A DNA stretch of 45,999 nt from Dermabacter sp. p3-SID358 (GCF_025147465.1 NZ_JALXOZ010000018.1:1-45999); one strand, 5' to 3'; shown: positions 9,488 through 18,067, numbered from the stretch's first letter. Numbers and translations: made by a program. The notes: generated by a model not told the origin, from the sequence alone.

Positions 9488-12400
9488 CGTGCATCACCCC
9501 GTCGGCCGAGCCCCGCCTGTCGGGTGCCCTGGGGCGCGTCGCGGCGCGAGCTCTCAAGTTTGCTTGAGCGCGGCGGGCGATTACCAAAGGAACGGGGGCG
9601 CGAGGGTTCCGACGGTTGCTCGGCCACCTCGATGCCGCGCTCTTTCGCCCATTCCGGCTTCAAGTGCGCAATCACGCCGCGGCAAAAGTCGAGCAGCTCC
9701 TCATCGGCAAGGGGGATACCGCCAATCCGCTGCGTGCGGGGGTGCGGGATGAGCACCTGGCGAAGGGCGGGCTTGAGCACTGTGCCCGGGTAGAGCCTGC
9801 GGAGCTTCAACTGGACGCTGTCCGTCACCTCGACGTGGGCAAAGCGGATCATCTTGCCCTGGACTTGCACCTCATCGATGCCGGCCTCGGAAGCATCGAG
9901 CCGGAAGAGCGCCACGTGAAAAAGCCGCTCGACTTCGGCCGGTGGCTTCCCGTAACGATCCTCGAACTCGGCACGCACACTCTCGAGCTCTTGCGCGTTC
10001 TTCGACGCAGAAATCTTGGAATAGGCCTCGAGGCGCAAACGCTCCGAGTCGATGTACTCGACCGGAATGTGGGCGTTGAGCGGAAGCTCCACTTTCGTTT
10101 CCTTTGTGACCTGGTCAAGTTCGCCCTTGAACGCGGCGACAGCCTCGCCGACCATACGCACGTAGAGGTCGAAGCCAACTCCGGCGATATGGCCCGACTG
10201 TTCTCCGCCGAGCAAGTTACCGGCGCCGCGGATTTCGAGATCTTTCATTGCCACCTGCATGCCGGCACCGAGCTCCGAATGCGTCGCAAGCGTCGTGAGG
10301 CGATCGTGCGCCGTTTCCGTGAGTGGCTTCGTAGGCGGGTACAGGAAGTAGGCATAGGCACGGTCGCGTGAGCGGCCCACGCGGCCGCGAAGCTGGTGAA
10401 GCTGCGAAAGACCAAAGCGGTCAGCGTTCTCGACGATGAGGGTGTTGGCGCTCGAAATATCGAGCCCCGTCTCCACGATCGTCGTACACACGAGTACGTC
10501 GAAACGCTTTTCCCAGAAATCGAGGATGACGCGCTCGAGCTGCGCTTCGTTGAGCTTCCCATGAGCGACTTCGACGCGTGCATCCGGCACAAGCTCGCGC
10601 AGGTGCTCGGCCGTGCGGTCGATGTCTTCAACGCGGTTGTGAATGTAGAAGACCTGGCCTTCTCGAAGAAGCTCACGCCTAATCGCAGCTTTGACCTGTG
10701 CATCTTCGTGCGCACCGACATAGGTGAGAACGGGGTGACGCTCCTCGGGCGCGGTTGCGAGGGTCGAGAGCTCCCTAATGCCTGTCACAGCCATCTCGAG
10801 AGTCCTCGGAATCGGAGTCGCCGACATCGAGAGCACGTCCACATTCGTTCGCAGCGCCTTGAGTGTCTCCTTATGCTCAACGCCGAAGCGCTGCTCTTCA
10901 TCGACGATGATGAGGCCGAGGTCCTTGAAGCGCACCTGCCCCGTGATGAGCCGGTGGGTACCGATCACGACGTCAACTGAGCCATCCTTGAGCCCTTCGA
11001 TAACGGCCTTCGACTCGGACGGGGTCTGGAATCGCGAAAGCCCTTTCACGTTCACGGGGAATCCCGCGTACCGCTCAGTGAACGTCTCGACGTGCTGCTG
11101 AGCGAGCAAAGTTGTGGGGCACAGCACCGCGACCTGCTTGCCATCCTGCACGGCCTTGAACGCCGCACGCACGGCAACTTCGGTTTTGCCGTAGCCCACG
11201 TCGCCGCACACGAGGCGGTCCATGGGCAAGGGCTTTTCCATATCGCGCTTGATGTCGTCAATTGTCGAAAGCTGGTCGGGTGTTTCCGTGTACTCGAAGG
11301 CATCCTCGAGCTCGTGCTGCCACGGCGTATCGGGAGAGAAGGCGAAACCAGAGCTGCGCTGGCGCTCGCTATAAAGCCTCACGAGCTCGTCGGCGATCTC
11401 CCGGATGGCCTTGCGTGCGCGCGATTTGGTCTTTGACCAGTCGCTACCGCCCATCTTGTTCACGCTTGGCGCTTCGCCACCGACGTACTTCGTGACCTGA
11501 TCAAGCTGGTCGCTCGGCACGTAGAGCCGGTCCCCCGGCTGCCCTTTCTTCGAGCTTGCATACTCAATCACGAGATACTCACGAGTCGCGCGCTTGTCGC
11601 CCGTGCCCACTGTGCGGCTCGTCATCTCGACAAACCGGCCCACCCCGTGGTGATTATGAACTACGTAGTCTCCAGGCGACAGCTGAAGAGGATCAACACT
11701 GGCGCGCCTGCGGGAAGCAAGCTTCTTGGTGTGTGATCGTCGCGCGGCAGATTTGCCCGTCATGTCACGCTCGCACATGAGCATGAGCTTGACGTCCTCG
11801 AGGAGAACGCCCTCGGTAATCGGGCCGGTCGTGATATTGACGTGCGTGGACGAAAGCTCGTCATCGAGATCGGCGCTGAACCGCGCCGCCACCCCCGCCT
11901 CCGTGAGCGCATCGGCGATGTGGCGTCCGGTGCCCGCTCCCGCGGTCGTGAGCACGATCCGCCAGCCCTCGCCTATATGCTGCGCGAGGTCGCGCGCGGC
12001 GTTCGCAATGGAGCCACCGTAGCCCGGATGCGGCTTCGCACCCGATGAGAGGTCGGCATCAAGTCCAAACGGGGCGATGCGCGAAACCGGGATCCGTCGG
12101 ATTTTGAGTTCCCCGAGCGTATCCTCAAGCGTTGCGAAGCTCGCTTGCGAGACGTCGATCGGAACCGCACCTCCCTGGGCGGCGCTCGACCAGGCTGCCT
12201 CGAGGAACTCATCAGTCGTGCGCACGAGCTCATCGACGCGAGCACGGATACGCTCGGGCTCGACAAGAACCACGCTTGACTCTTCCGGAAGCAGCTCCAC
12301 AAGGCTCACCATCTCGCCCACGAGGAGCGGGGTAAGCGATTCCATTCCCTCGACCGCGATGCCCTCCGCAAGCCGTGCAAGGATATCGGCGGCGCCGGGA

Positions 12401-13155
12401 AGCTGATCGATCGCCTCGCGAGCCCTCTCGCGGACTTCAGCAGTGAGGAGAATTTCGCGGCATGCGGGTGCGTCAACCGCCTCGAGGGTCTCCTCCATGG
12501 AACGCTGATCTGCAACGGAGAAGTACCGGATCTCCTCGAGTTCATCCCCGAAGAAATCGAGGCGAACAGGGTGGGCGAGCGTCGGCGGGAACACGTCGAC
12601 AATTCCGCCACGCACGGCGAACTCACCGCGAGCTGACACCATGTCCACACGTGAATATGCCGCCCCCACGAGCCGTTCGACGAGTTCGTCAATCTCGATG
12701 AATTCACCGCGTTCAAGGTGCACGGGCGCGAGGTTCTCGAGCCCCCGTGCCATGGGCTGCACGAGTGCCCTCACGGGCACCATGAGCACCTCCACCCCGC
12801 CTGTTTCCTCGGGATGCGCGAGCGTGTACAGGGTCGAAAGACGACGCGCAACCGTGTCGCTTCGTGGCGAAAGACGCTCGTGGGGCAGCGTTTCCCAGGC
12901 AGGGAATAGCGCCACCTTGGCACTCGGCACAAGGGACTCAATTTGAGCCGCGAGGTCTTCGGCTTCGCGTGTCGTGGCGGTCACTACGACGAGTGGGTCC
13001 GACGCCCCTCTGCGTGACGCCGCATCCGCGAGATAAAGGGGATGCATACCGCTTGGAGCAATAATCGAAAGGGCTTCGCCGGCGGAGCGAGCCTCAGCGA
13101 GCCGGGTGAGATCGTTTGACCGCGCGGCTGCGGCAAGAACGGGCGCGATGCTCAC
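9484..13155 (-). CDS. mfd: Transcription-repair coupling factor Mfd
   Basis: A large DNA translocase that removes RNA polymerase stalled at lesions and recruits UvrA. The start is a GTG at 13155 (VSIAPVLAAAAR), overlapping the pth stop as GTGA and preceded by GAGAGG, giving 1223 residues. In order: UvrB-like N-terminal module (FPAWETLPHERLSPRSDT; RGGIVDVFPPTLAHPVRLDF), RNA polymerase interaction domain (GDYVVHNHHGVGRF, near 500), Walker A in VCGDVGYGKTEVAV (near 650), DEEQ box in LIIVDEEQRFGVEHKE (near 753), SMSATPIPRTL, and the translocation motif LRGRVGRSRDRAYAYF. The C-terminal regulatory domain is followed by a Lys/Arg/Pro-rich tail of about 50 residues. An in-frame upstream ATG at 13230 lies inside pth and is unlikely. 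Confidence 0.97.
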   Translation of the reverse strand: MSIAPVLAAAARSNDLTRLAEARSAGEALSIIAPSGMHPLYLADAASRRGASDPLVVVTATTREAEDLAAQIESLVPSAKVALFPAWETLPHERLSPRSDTVARRLSTLYTLAHPEETGGVEVLMVPVRALVQPMARGLENLAPVHLERGEFIEIDELVERLVGAAYSRVDMVSARGEFAVRGGIVDVFPPTLAHPVRLDFFGDELEEIRYFSVADQRSMEETLEAVDAPACREILLTAEVRERAREAIDQLPGAADILARLAEGIAVEGMESLTPLLVGEMVSLVELLPEESSVVLVEPERIRARVDELVRTTDEFLEAAWSSAAQGGAVPIDVSQASFATLEDTLGELKIRRIPVSRIAPFGLDADLSSGAKPHPGYGGSIANAARDLAQHIGEGWRIVLTTAGAGTGRHIADALTEAGVAARFSADLDDELSSTHVNITTGPITEGVLLEDVKLMLMCERDMTGKSAARRSHTKKLASRRRASVDPLQLSPGDYVVHNHHGVGRFVEMTSRTVGTGDKRATREYLVIEYASSKKGQPGDRLYVPSDQLDQVTKYVGGEAPSVNKMGGSDWSKTKSRARKAIREIADELVRLYSERQRSSGFAFSPDTPWQHELEDAFEYTETPDQLSTIDDIKRDMEKPLPMDRLVCGDVGYGKTEVAVRAAFKAVQDGKQVAVLCPTTLLAQQHVETFTERYAGFPVNVKGLSRFQTPSESKAVIEGLKDGSVDVVIGTHRLITGQVRFKDLGLIIVDEEQRFGVEHKETLKALRTNVDVLSMSATPIPRTLEMAVTGIRELSTLATAPEERHPVLTYVGAHEDAQVKAAIRRELLREGQVFYIHNRVEDIDRTAEHLRELVPDARVEVAHGKLNEAQLERVILDFWEKRFDVLVCTTIVETGLDISSANTLIVENADRFGLSQLHQLRGRVGRSRDRAYAYFLYPPTKPLTETAHDRLTTLATHSELGAGMQVAMKDLEIRGAGNLLGGEQSGHIAGVGFDLYVRMVGEAVAAFKGELDQVTKETKVELPLNAHIPVEYIDSERLRLEAYSKISASKNAQELESVRAEFEDRYGKPPAEVERLFHVALFRLDASEAGIDEVQVQGKMIRFAHVEVTDSVQLKLRRLYPGTVLKPALRQVLIPHPRTQRIGGIPLADEELLDFCRGVIAHLKPEWAKERGIEVAEQPSEPSRPRSFGNRPPRSSKLESSRRDAPQGTRQAGLGRRGDAR

Positions 13156-13754
13156 GGGCGAATCGCCTCTCGAGAGTGAAATTCTTGTTGCGTTTCCACG
13201 AGCCCCTTCTCCACGAGCATTTCGACGCACTGTCCCGCCGACGTCACGAGGTCCTCGAGAACCTTCCGCTCGGCCGCACTAAACGGCGCAAGAACGTAGT
13301 CGGCCGTGTCGCGGCCCTGCGGGGGCCGACCAACACCCACCCGTACGCGCAAGTAGTCCTTCGTGCCGAGCGTACGCGTAATGTCGCGCAGGCCGTTGTG
13401 GCCGCCCTCTCCCCCGCCGAATTTTGCCTTGATTGCGCCAAACTGCGTGTCGATTTCATCGTGCACAGCGACGATGTGTTCGGGATCGATGCCGTAATAC
13501 TGCGCTAGGGCTGACACGGGTCCGCCAGACGTGTTCATATAGCAGCCGAGCTTCGCGAGAACCACCCTGCAGCCCGTGCCGGGAGGTCCCATGCGCCCTT
13601 CAATCACGGAAGCATTGGCCTTCTTGTGCCGTTTGAACGAAGCACCCGCCCAATCGGCAAGCCGATCGAGCACCATGTGCCCCACGTTGTGCCTCGTAGC
13701 CTCGTACTTGGGGCCCGGGTTCCCGAGGCCCACGATCAGCATCGTCTCGCTCAC
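13152..13754 (-). CDS. pth: Peptidyl-tRNA hydrolase
   Basis: Releases tRNA from peptidyl-tRNA that drops off ribosomes; essential in most bacteria. The 200-residue length is normal. Catalytic and substrate residues are visible: Asn12 (GLGNPG), His22 (TRHNVG), Asn74 (YMNTSGG), Asp99 (VHDEID) and Asn120 (GGHNGLRD). Translation may begin at the GTG at 13754, where GGAG is only two bases away, or more comfortably at the ATG at 13742 (MLIVGLGNPGP), which has the family-typical N-terminus. It is the first gene of a pth-mfd-mazG operon with overlapping stops and starts. The usual rplY-pth neighbourhood is kept, but two hairpins separate the two genes. Confidence 0.96.
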   Translation of the reverse strand: MSETMLIVGLGNPGPKYEATRHNVGHMVLDRLADWAGASFKRHKKANASVIEGRMGPPGTGCRVVLAKLGCYMNTSGGPVSALAQYYGIDPEHIVAVHDEIDTQFGAIKAKFGGGEGGHNGLRDITRTLGTKDYLRVRVGVGRPPQGRDTADYVLAPFSAAERKVLEDLVTSAGQCVEMLVEKGLVETQQEFHSREAIRP

Positions 13755-13834
13755 AGCTCCACTTTCACACCGTAATTAACGGAAACATTCCGTCGCGACG
13801 AAAGGCCGGCAACCGTCGGCCCCTCGACAGGCTA

Positions 13835-13865
13835 CAGGGGCGCCGCACCTCGTGCGACGCCCCTG
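13835..13865 (-). terminator. Terminator hairpin 2 downstream of rplY
   Basis: CAGGGGCG (13835-13842) pairs with CGCCCCTG (13858-13865), with a second helix GCAC/GTGC inside. On the minus strand it ends in TAGCCTG, so there is no strong U-tract. It is the second of two hairpins after rplY. Confidence 0.55.
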
Positions 13866-13878
13866 CCCCAAGTTTCAC

Positions 13879-13898
13879 GATCCGCGTAGTCGCGGATC
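13879..13898 (-). terminator. Terminator hairpin 1 immediately after rplY
   Basis: A perfect 8-bp stem, GATCCGCG with CGCGGATC, with a 4-nt loop, starting 5 nt past the rplY TAA. There is no U-run. Together with the next hairpin it forms a tandem 3' end. Confidence 0.55.
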
Positions 13899-13903
13899 AC
13901 TAC

Positions 13904-14530
13904 TTACTCGTCGTCACCCTCCGACGACTTCTCGGCAGTCTCCTCTGCCTCTTCCTCGTCGTCCTCGGAGCCCGGGGTCTCGAGATCAGCCTCGTCAACC
14001 TGCGGCACCTGGATCGAAATAACGAGGTACTCGGGATCTGTCACGAGCTCGGCATCGCCAAGGTCGAGATCGCCGGCGTAAATCGCGTCGCCATCAACCT
14101 TGCCCTCAACGTCGACCACGATGTGCTCGGGCAGGCTGAGCGCGTCGGCAAGAATGGTGATCTCCTGGATGTCGACAACGGCGACGGCAGGCGACTGAGG
14201 CTCGCCCTCAACAATGACAGGAATATCAACCTCAACCTTTTCACCGCGCTTCACGATGAGGAGATCAACGTGAAGGATGTCGCGCGAAAGCGGGTGGCGC
14301 TGAATGTCCTTGATGATCGCGAGCTCATTTTCCGCATTCGGAATTTCGAGCTCGAGAAGAGCATTCGAGTTACGAGCCGCGAGAGCGGTCGCGTGATAGG
14401 GAAGCGCAAGGTGAACCGGCTCCGTGCCGTGGCCGTAGAGGACCGCGGGGATCTTGCTCTCAGCGCGAAGGCGACGAGCGTAACCCTTGCCGTAATCAGT
14501 GCGGATATCGACCTTGATGTTCTCGGCCAT
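13904..14530 (-). CDS. rplY: 50S ribosomal protein L25 (general stress protein Ctc form)
   Basis: Binds 5S rRNA in the large subunit. The start at the ATG at 14530 (MAENIKVDIRTDYGKGYARR) has AAGGAG seven bases upstream, giving 208 residues, the longer Ctc type. The N-terminal L25 domain is seen in RRLRAESKIPAVLYGHGTEP and LELEIPNAENELAIIKDIQR; HPLSRDILHVDLLIVKRGE follows. The C-terminal TL5 domain spans about 95-180 (VDIPVIVEGEPQSP; LPEHIVVDVEG), and the protein ends in an acidic Glu/Asp tail common in actinobacteria. The ribosome binding site can be buried in a stem in the leader, which suggests translational control. A likely promoter lies at 14657-14684. It is transcribed separately from prs upstream and pth downstream. 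Confidence 0.96.
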   Translation of the reverse strand: MAENIKVDIRTDYGKGYARRLRAESKIPAVLYGHGTEPVHLALPYHATALAARNSNALLELEIPNAENELAIIKDIQRHPLSRDILHVDLLIVKRGEKVEVDIPVIVEGEPQSPAVAVVDIQEITILADALSLPEHIVVDVEGKVDGDAIYAGDLDLGDAELVTDPEYLVISIQVPQVDEADLETPGSEDDEEEAEETAEKSSEGDDE

Positions 14531-14650
14531 TGACAATCTCCTTGGGTGTGAAGCGGGGCGAGACGGCGCGCCCCGAGCACGCGCATGCATGCCCAAGGAA
14601 AGACCGCGTCGATAACGGAGTGGGCGCACGCCCCTCCCTCGCCGAAGTAC
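14531..14650 (-). promoter_or_regulatory. Structured leader of rplY hiding the Shine-Dalgarno site
   Basis: On the minus-strand RNA TCCTTGGG (14599-14592) can pair over all 8 bases with CCCAAGGA (14546-14539). The latter holds five of the six bases of the rplY AAGGAG site (14543-14538). Between these arms sits a second, perfect 7-bp hairpin, CGGGGCG (14575-14569) with CGCCCCG (14560-14554), loop 8 nt. A third small hairpin, GGGC/GCCC, lies at 14622-14633. The whole leader is about 115-120 nt from the predicted start site. This arrangement would lower rplY translation unless a ligand or ribosome opens it. Binding by L25 itself is a natural guess, as r-protein leaders do this elsewhere, but it is inference. 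Confidence 0.55.
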
Positions 14651-14656
14651 CGTCCA

Positions 14657-14684
14657 AGCATAATGCACAGCCGCGCTCTCGGCA
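14657..14684 (-). promoter_or_regulatory. Candidate promoter of rplY
   Basis: TGCCGA (14684-14679), 16 nt, then TATGCT (14662-14657) on the minus strand; start site near 14650. The -35 lies inside the large hairpin that follows prs. Confidence 0.4.
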
Positions 14685-14734
14685 GGCTATGCAGGACGTG
14701 AAGCGAGGCACGTCACCTCATGCCGAAAGCGCGG
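14671..14734 (-). terminator. Three-tier hairpin downstream of prs
   Basis: Nested inverted repeats: CCGCGCT (14671-14677) with AGCGCGG (14728-14734), TCGGCA (14679-14684) with TGCCGA (14721-14726), and GACGTG (14695-14700) with CACGTC (14709-14714). It starts 20 nt past the prs stop, so it is most simply the prs 3' end, although no U-tract follows. It overlaps the likely rplY -35 region. Confidence 0.5.
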
Positions 14735-14753
14735 CCGGTGAACGGGGAGCGAT

Positions 14754-15734
14754 CTACGCGTCGCCGTCGAACAGCGACGTCACCGAGCCGTCGTCAAACA
14801 CGGCTCGGATCGCGCGCGCCAGAAGCGGCGCGATCGAGAGGATGGTGAGTTTTTCAAACTGCTTCTCCTCGGGAACCGGGAGCGTGTTGGTCGCAATGAC
14901 CTCACGTACGCCCGAGTTCTTGAGGCGCTCGACGGCTGGATCGGAAAAGATCGGGTGCGTCGTCGCGACGACGACAGACTTCGCGCCGTTCTTCGTGAGA
15001 GCTTCAACAGCCTGCACGATCGTGCCCGCCGTGTCGATCATGTCATCGACGAGGATGCAGGTCTTTCCTTCCACATCGCCGATGATGCGCTTCGCCACAG
15101 CTTGATTGGGCCGGCGAGGATCCCGCGACTTGTGCACGAAGGCGAGATTCACGCCACCGAGGCGCTTCGCCCACTTTTCGGCGACGCCGATGCGCCCGGC
15201 GTCCGGGGAAACGACGCACAGGTCTTCTTCGCCATAGGTCGACTCGACATACTTCGCGAGAATAGGCATCGCCATGAGGTGATCGACGGGACCGTCAAAG
15301 TAGCCCTGCACCTGCGGCGCGTGCAGGTCGACCGAAATGAGACGGTCAATGCCTGCAGTCTTGTAAAGATCCGCCACGAGGCGGGCCGAAATGGGCTCGC
15401 GACCGCGGTGCTTCTTGTCCTGACGCGCATACGGGTAACTCGGGGCGATGGCCGTGATGCGCTTGGCGGAAGCGCGCTTGAGCGCATCCACCATGATGAG
15501 GTGCTCCATGAGCCAATTGTTGATGGGCGCAGGATGGGACTGAAGCACGAAAACATCGGCACCTCGCACGCTTTCGCCGTAACGCACGTAAATCTCGCCG
15601 TTCGCGAAGTCCCAGGCGTCCATCGGAAGAAGCTCAACACCGAGTTCTTTTGCAACCTCCTCGGCGAGAACGGGGTGAGCACGCCCCGACACGAGAACGA
15701 GGTGCTTTTCTCCGCTAGTGATGATGCCACTCAT
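14754..15734 (-). CDS. prs: Ribose-phosphate pyrophosphokinase (PRPP synthetase)
   Basis: Makes PRPP from ribose-5-phosphate and ATP for nucleotide, His and Trp synthesis. The start is the ATG at 15734 (MSGIITSGEKHLVLVSG), 4 nt after the glmU stop, with GAGGAG ten bases upstream that overlaps the glmU end. The 326-residue length is standard. Motifs: FANGEIYVRYGESVRGADVF near the N-terminus, YPYARQDKKHRGREPISARL (ATP loop), the cation site SVDLHAPQVQGYFDGPVDHL, VVSPDAGR, and the PRPP-binding CILVDDMIDTAGTI at about 226-239. Together with glmU it forms the conserved glmU-prs pair, coupling PRPP and UDP-GlcNAc supply. Confidence 0.97.
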   Translation of the reverse strand: MSGIITSGEKHLVLVSGRAHPVLAEEVAKELGVELLPMDAWDFANGEIYVRYGESVRGADVFVLQSHPAPINNWLMEHLIMVDALKRASAKRITAIAPSYPYARQDKKHRGREPISARLVADLYKTAGIDRLISVDLHAPQVQGYFDGPVDHLMAMPILAKYVESTYGEEDLCVVSPDAGRIGVAEKWAKRLGGVNLAFVHKSRDPRRPNQAVAKRIIGDVEGKTCILVDDMIDTAGTIVQAVEALTKNGAKSVVVATTHPIFSDPAVERLKNSGVREVIATNTLPVPEEKQFEKLTILSIAPLLARAIRAVFDDGSVTSLFDGDA

Positions 15735-15738
15735 CGTC

Positions 15739-17199
15739 TTAATTCTCCTCGGTGGTTGCGTTTCCAGGGTTGTGGTCAAGCGCGTCTTCGGCGGCTTCAG
15801 CCGCGGCGGTGCCCGCACGCTTGGTGAGCGTCCACCCCTCGATAATGCGAGGCTTCGTGTCGTTGACGGCAAGAGCGCCAGGTGGGACATCTTTCAGGAC
15901 GACCGTCCCGGAGCCCGTCGCCGCTCCGTCTCCAATCGTTACGGGCGCGACAAGGATGCTGTCACTTCCCACGCGCACGTGTTTACCGACGACACTCTTG
16001 TGCTTCCTCACCCCATCGTAGTTCGCGAAAATAGTCGCCGCACCGATGTTCGTGCCTTCGCCAATCTCGGCGTCACCCACGTATGAGAGATGAGGAACTT
16101 TCGCTCCATCGCCAATATCCGCGTTCTTCGTTTCGCAAAAGCCGCCAATCTTGCCGGCTTTGCCGAGCACGGTTCCGGGGCGCACGTAGGTGAATGGCCC
16201 CACGGTTGCGCCTTCCCCGATCACGGCACCAAAGCCGTGGGTGCGCACGACCTCGGCCCGGTCGTGAATTCTCACGTCCGTCAAGGTGGTATCGGGCCCG
16301 ACGATTGCCTCGCTACCAATGACGCAGTGCCCGTGAAGTTGCACGCCGGGGAGAATTGTCGTGTCCTGACCGATCTCGACATCGGGATCGATGAATGTCG
16401 AGCTCGGGTCAATAATGCTCACTCCCGCACGCATGTGGCGCACGAGGGTGCGTCGGTTCATCTCGGCACCAAGTTCGCTCAGCTGCACGCGATCGTTCGC
16501 ACCTTCGACCTGGATCGCGTCGTCAGTGACGTAAGCGGTGACCTTCTTCCCTTCAGCGCGCGCGATGCCGGGGACGTCGGTCAGGTACATCTCGCCCTGC
16601 GAGTTATTCGTGCCGACCTTCGTGAGCGCTTCGCGCAGGAACTCGAGGTCAAAGGCGCAGATGCCCGAATTGATTTCGTTAATCCCGAGCTGTTCTTCAC
16701 TCGCATCTTTGTGCTCGACGATGGCTTCAACCTGGGAGCCGTCGGCACTGCGCACGATTCGCCCGTAGCCCGTGGGATCCTCGACGCGCGCGGTAAGGAT
16801 GGACACGCACGAACCGTTCTCTTCATGCGCCTCGACGAAAGCGCGAAGCGTGTCTCCTTCGAGAAGCGGCACGTCACCGTAGGTCACGAGAACAGTTCCG
16901 ACGGCTGCTTTGACCTTTTCGAGACCACACTGCACGGCGCGGCCAGTACCGGGAATCTCGTCTTGGTCAGCGATCGTAACCCCGGGAGCGTTCTCCTCGA
17001 GGTGCGCCAGGACCTGCTCGCGCTTATGACGCACGACCGCAACGACTTCTCCAGCGCCGGTTGCGCGTGCCGCGGTGATCGCGTGCATGAGCATCGAGGT
17101 TCCGCACACGGGATGGAGAACCTTTGGCAGAGCGGATTTCATGCGGGTACCGGCTCCGGCCGCGAGGACGACGACGGCTGCGGGCGAATGAATTGCCAC
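15739..17199 (-). CDS. glmU: Bifunctional GlmU (GlcN-1-P acetyltransferase / GlcNAc-1-P uridyltransferase)
   Basis: Makes UDP-N-acetylglucosamine for peptidoglycan and other glycans. The 486-residue length suits actinobacterial GlmU. The N-terminal uridyltransferase domain has VVLAAGAGTRMKSALPKVLH, TYGDVPLL and the Asn/Glu region GINEINSGICAFD. The C-terminal left-handed beta-helix carries repeated hexapeptides (IGSEAIVGPDTTL, IGEGATVGPFTYVRPGTVLG) and the acetyltransferase site around KNADIGDGAKVPHLSYVGDA and NYDGVRKH. The start is a GTG at 17199 with AAGGAG nine bases upstream. The last 30 residues are an Ala/Glu-rich tail. A tRNA-Gln gene lies just upstream on the same strand. Confidence 0.97.
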   Translation of the reverse strand: MAIHSPAAVVVLAAGAGTRMKSALPKVLHPVCGTSMLMHAITAARATGAGEVVAVVRHKREQVLAHLEENAPGVTIADQDEIPGTGRAVQCGLEKVKAAVGTVLVTYGDVPLLEGDTLRAFVEAHEENGSCVSILTARVEDPTGYGRIVRSADGSQVEAIVEHKDASEEQLGINEINSGICAFDLEFLREALTKVGTNNSQGEMYLTDVPGIARAEGKKVTAYVTDDAIQVEGANDRVQLSELGAEMNRRTLVRHMRAGVSIIDPSSTFIDPDVEIGQDTTILPGVQLHGHCVIGSEAIVGPDTTLTDVRIHDRAEVVRTHGFGAVIGEGATVGPFTYVRPGTVLGKAGKIGGFCETKNADIGDGAKVPHLSYVGDAEIGEGTNIGAATIFANYDGVRKHKSVVGKHVRVGSDSILVAPVTIGDGAATGSGTVVLKDVPPGALAVNDTKPRIIEGWTLTKRAGTAAAEAAEDALDHNPGNATTEEN

Positions 17200-17246
17200 G
17201 GGAGGATGCTCCTTGTGTCCGGTGCGAGATTTCCGGTGATGGATCG

Positions 17247-17318
17247 TTCCGCGACCAGGACTCGAACCTGGAATACCAGAACCAAAAACTGGGGTGTTGC
17301 CGATTACACCATCGCGGA
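17247..17318 (-). tRNA. tRNA-Gln (anticodon UUG)
   Basis: The minus strand folds as a complete cloverleaf: acceptor TCCGCGA/TCGCGGA, D-arm GTGT-AATCGGCA-ACAC, anticodon arm CCAGT-TTTTGGT-TCTGG, variable TATT, T-arm CCAGG-TTCGAGT-CCTGG, discriminator A. The anticodon TTG at 34-36 reads CAA. The last anticodon-stem pair, 31-39, is a T-T mismatch. CCA is not encoded. It lies 47 nt upstream of glmU in the same direction. Confidence 0.96.
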
Positions 17319-17398
17319 TGGGCCCGAGGGCGCCGGGGACAAGCCTAGCCCCTCAAGCTGCGCGAAAGAAAACGACGCGTGTGTGATGTCGTGCGAAA

Positions 17399-18067
17399 AT
17401 GTTGCACATGTCTGATTCTCGCTCTTCTCGCACTCGCTCGCCCCGGATGACGGGGCGGCAGCGCCGCGAGCAACTCCTCACCGTGGGCAGGTCGCTTTTC
17501 GCTCACAAGGGCTATGACGCAACGAGTGTCGAAGAAGTCGCATCGAAGGCGGGGGTTTCGAAACCAATCGTCTACGAGCACTTCGGGGGGAAAGAAGGGC
17601 TCTACGCCGTGATCGTGGATCGAGAAACGGATCACCTCCTGCGGGTTCTCGAGGACGCACTCAACGACGTCCATCAGCACCCGCGCGTCCTCGTCGAGAA
17701 AGCCGCGCTCGCCTTTCTTACCTATATCGAAGAAAACGAGGATGGGTTCCAGATCCTTGTACGTGACTCCCCGGCCTCGCAGACCTCTGGTACGTACTCC
17801 GCACTTCTCGTGGATGTCGCTAATCAGGTCGAAGACCTCCTCGTCAAGCACATGCGGGCACAGAAGTACACGTCGCTTTACGCCGCGATGTACGCGCAGA
17901 TGCTCGTTGGAATCGTCTCCTACACCGGTCAATGGTGGCTCGAGGCAAGCCGCCCCTCGAAGGAGGTCGTAGCGAGCCACATCGTGAACCTCGCGTGGAA
18001 TGGGCTCCGCGGCCTCGAAGCAAGCCCTCAGCTCCTCACGGTCGAGAAAAAGATCAAGGCGAAATAA
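17399..18067 (+). CDS. TetR family transcriptional regulator
   Basis: A DNA-binding repressor-type protein of 222 residues. The helix-turn-helix is at about 38-67 (TSVEEVASKAGVSKPIVYEH followed by FGGKEGLY), preceded by RREQLLTVGRSLFAHKGYDA. The C-terminal ligand domain contains EENEDGFQILVRDSP and a Trp-rich end (TGQWWLEASRPSKEVV). This position beside glmU/mfd is conserved in actinobacteria (Rv1019 in M. tuberculosis, from memory), so it is probably an ancient member rather than an import. There are two possible starts, the ATG at 17399 or the one at 17408 (MSDSRSS); neither has a ribosome binding site. A small inverted repeat, GTGC-N9-GCAC, spans 17391-17407 and might be a self-operator. 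Its ligand and targets cannot be told. Confidence 0.9.
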   Translation: MLHMSDSRSSRTRSPRMTGRQRREQLLTVGRSLFAHKGYDATSVEEVASKAGVSKPIVYEHFGGKEGLYAVIVDRETDHLLRVLEDALNDVHQHPRVLVEKAALAFLTYIEENEDGFQILVRDSPASQTSGTYSALLVDVANQVEDLLVKHMRAQKYTSLYAAMYAQMLVGIVSYTGQWWLEASRPSKEVVASHIVNLAWNGLRGLEASPQLLTVEKKIKAK

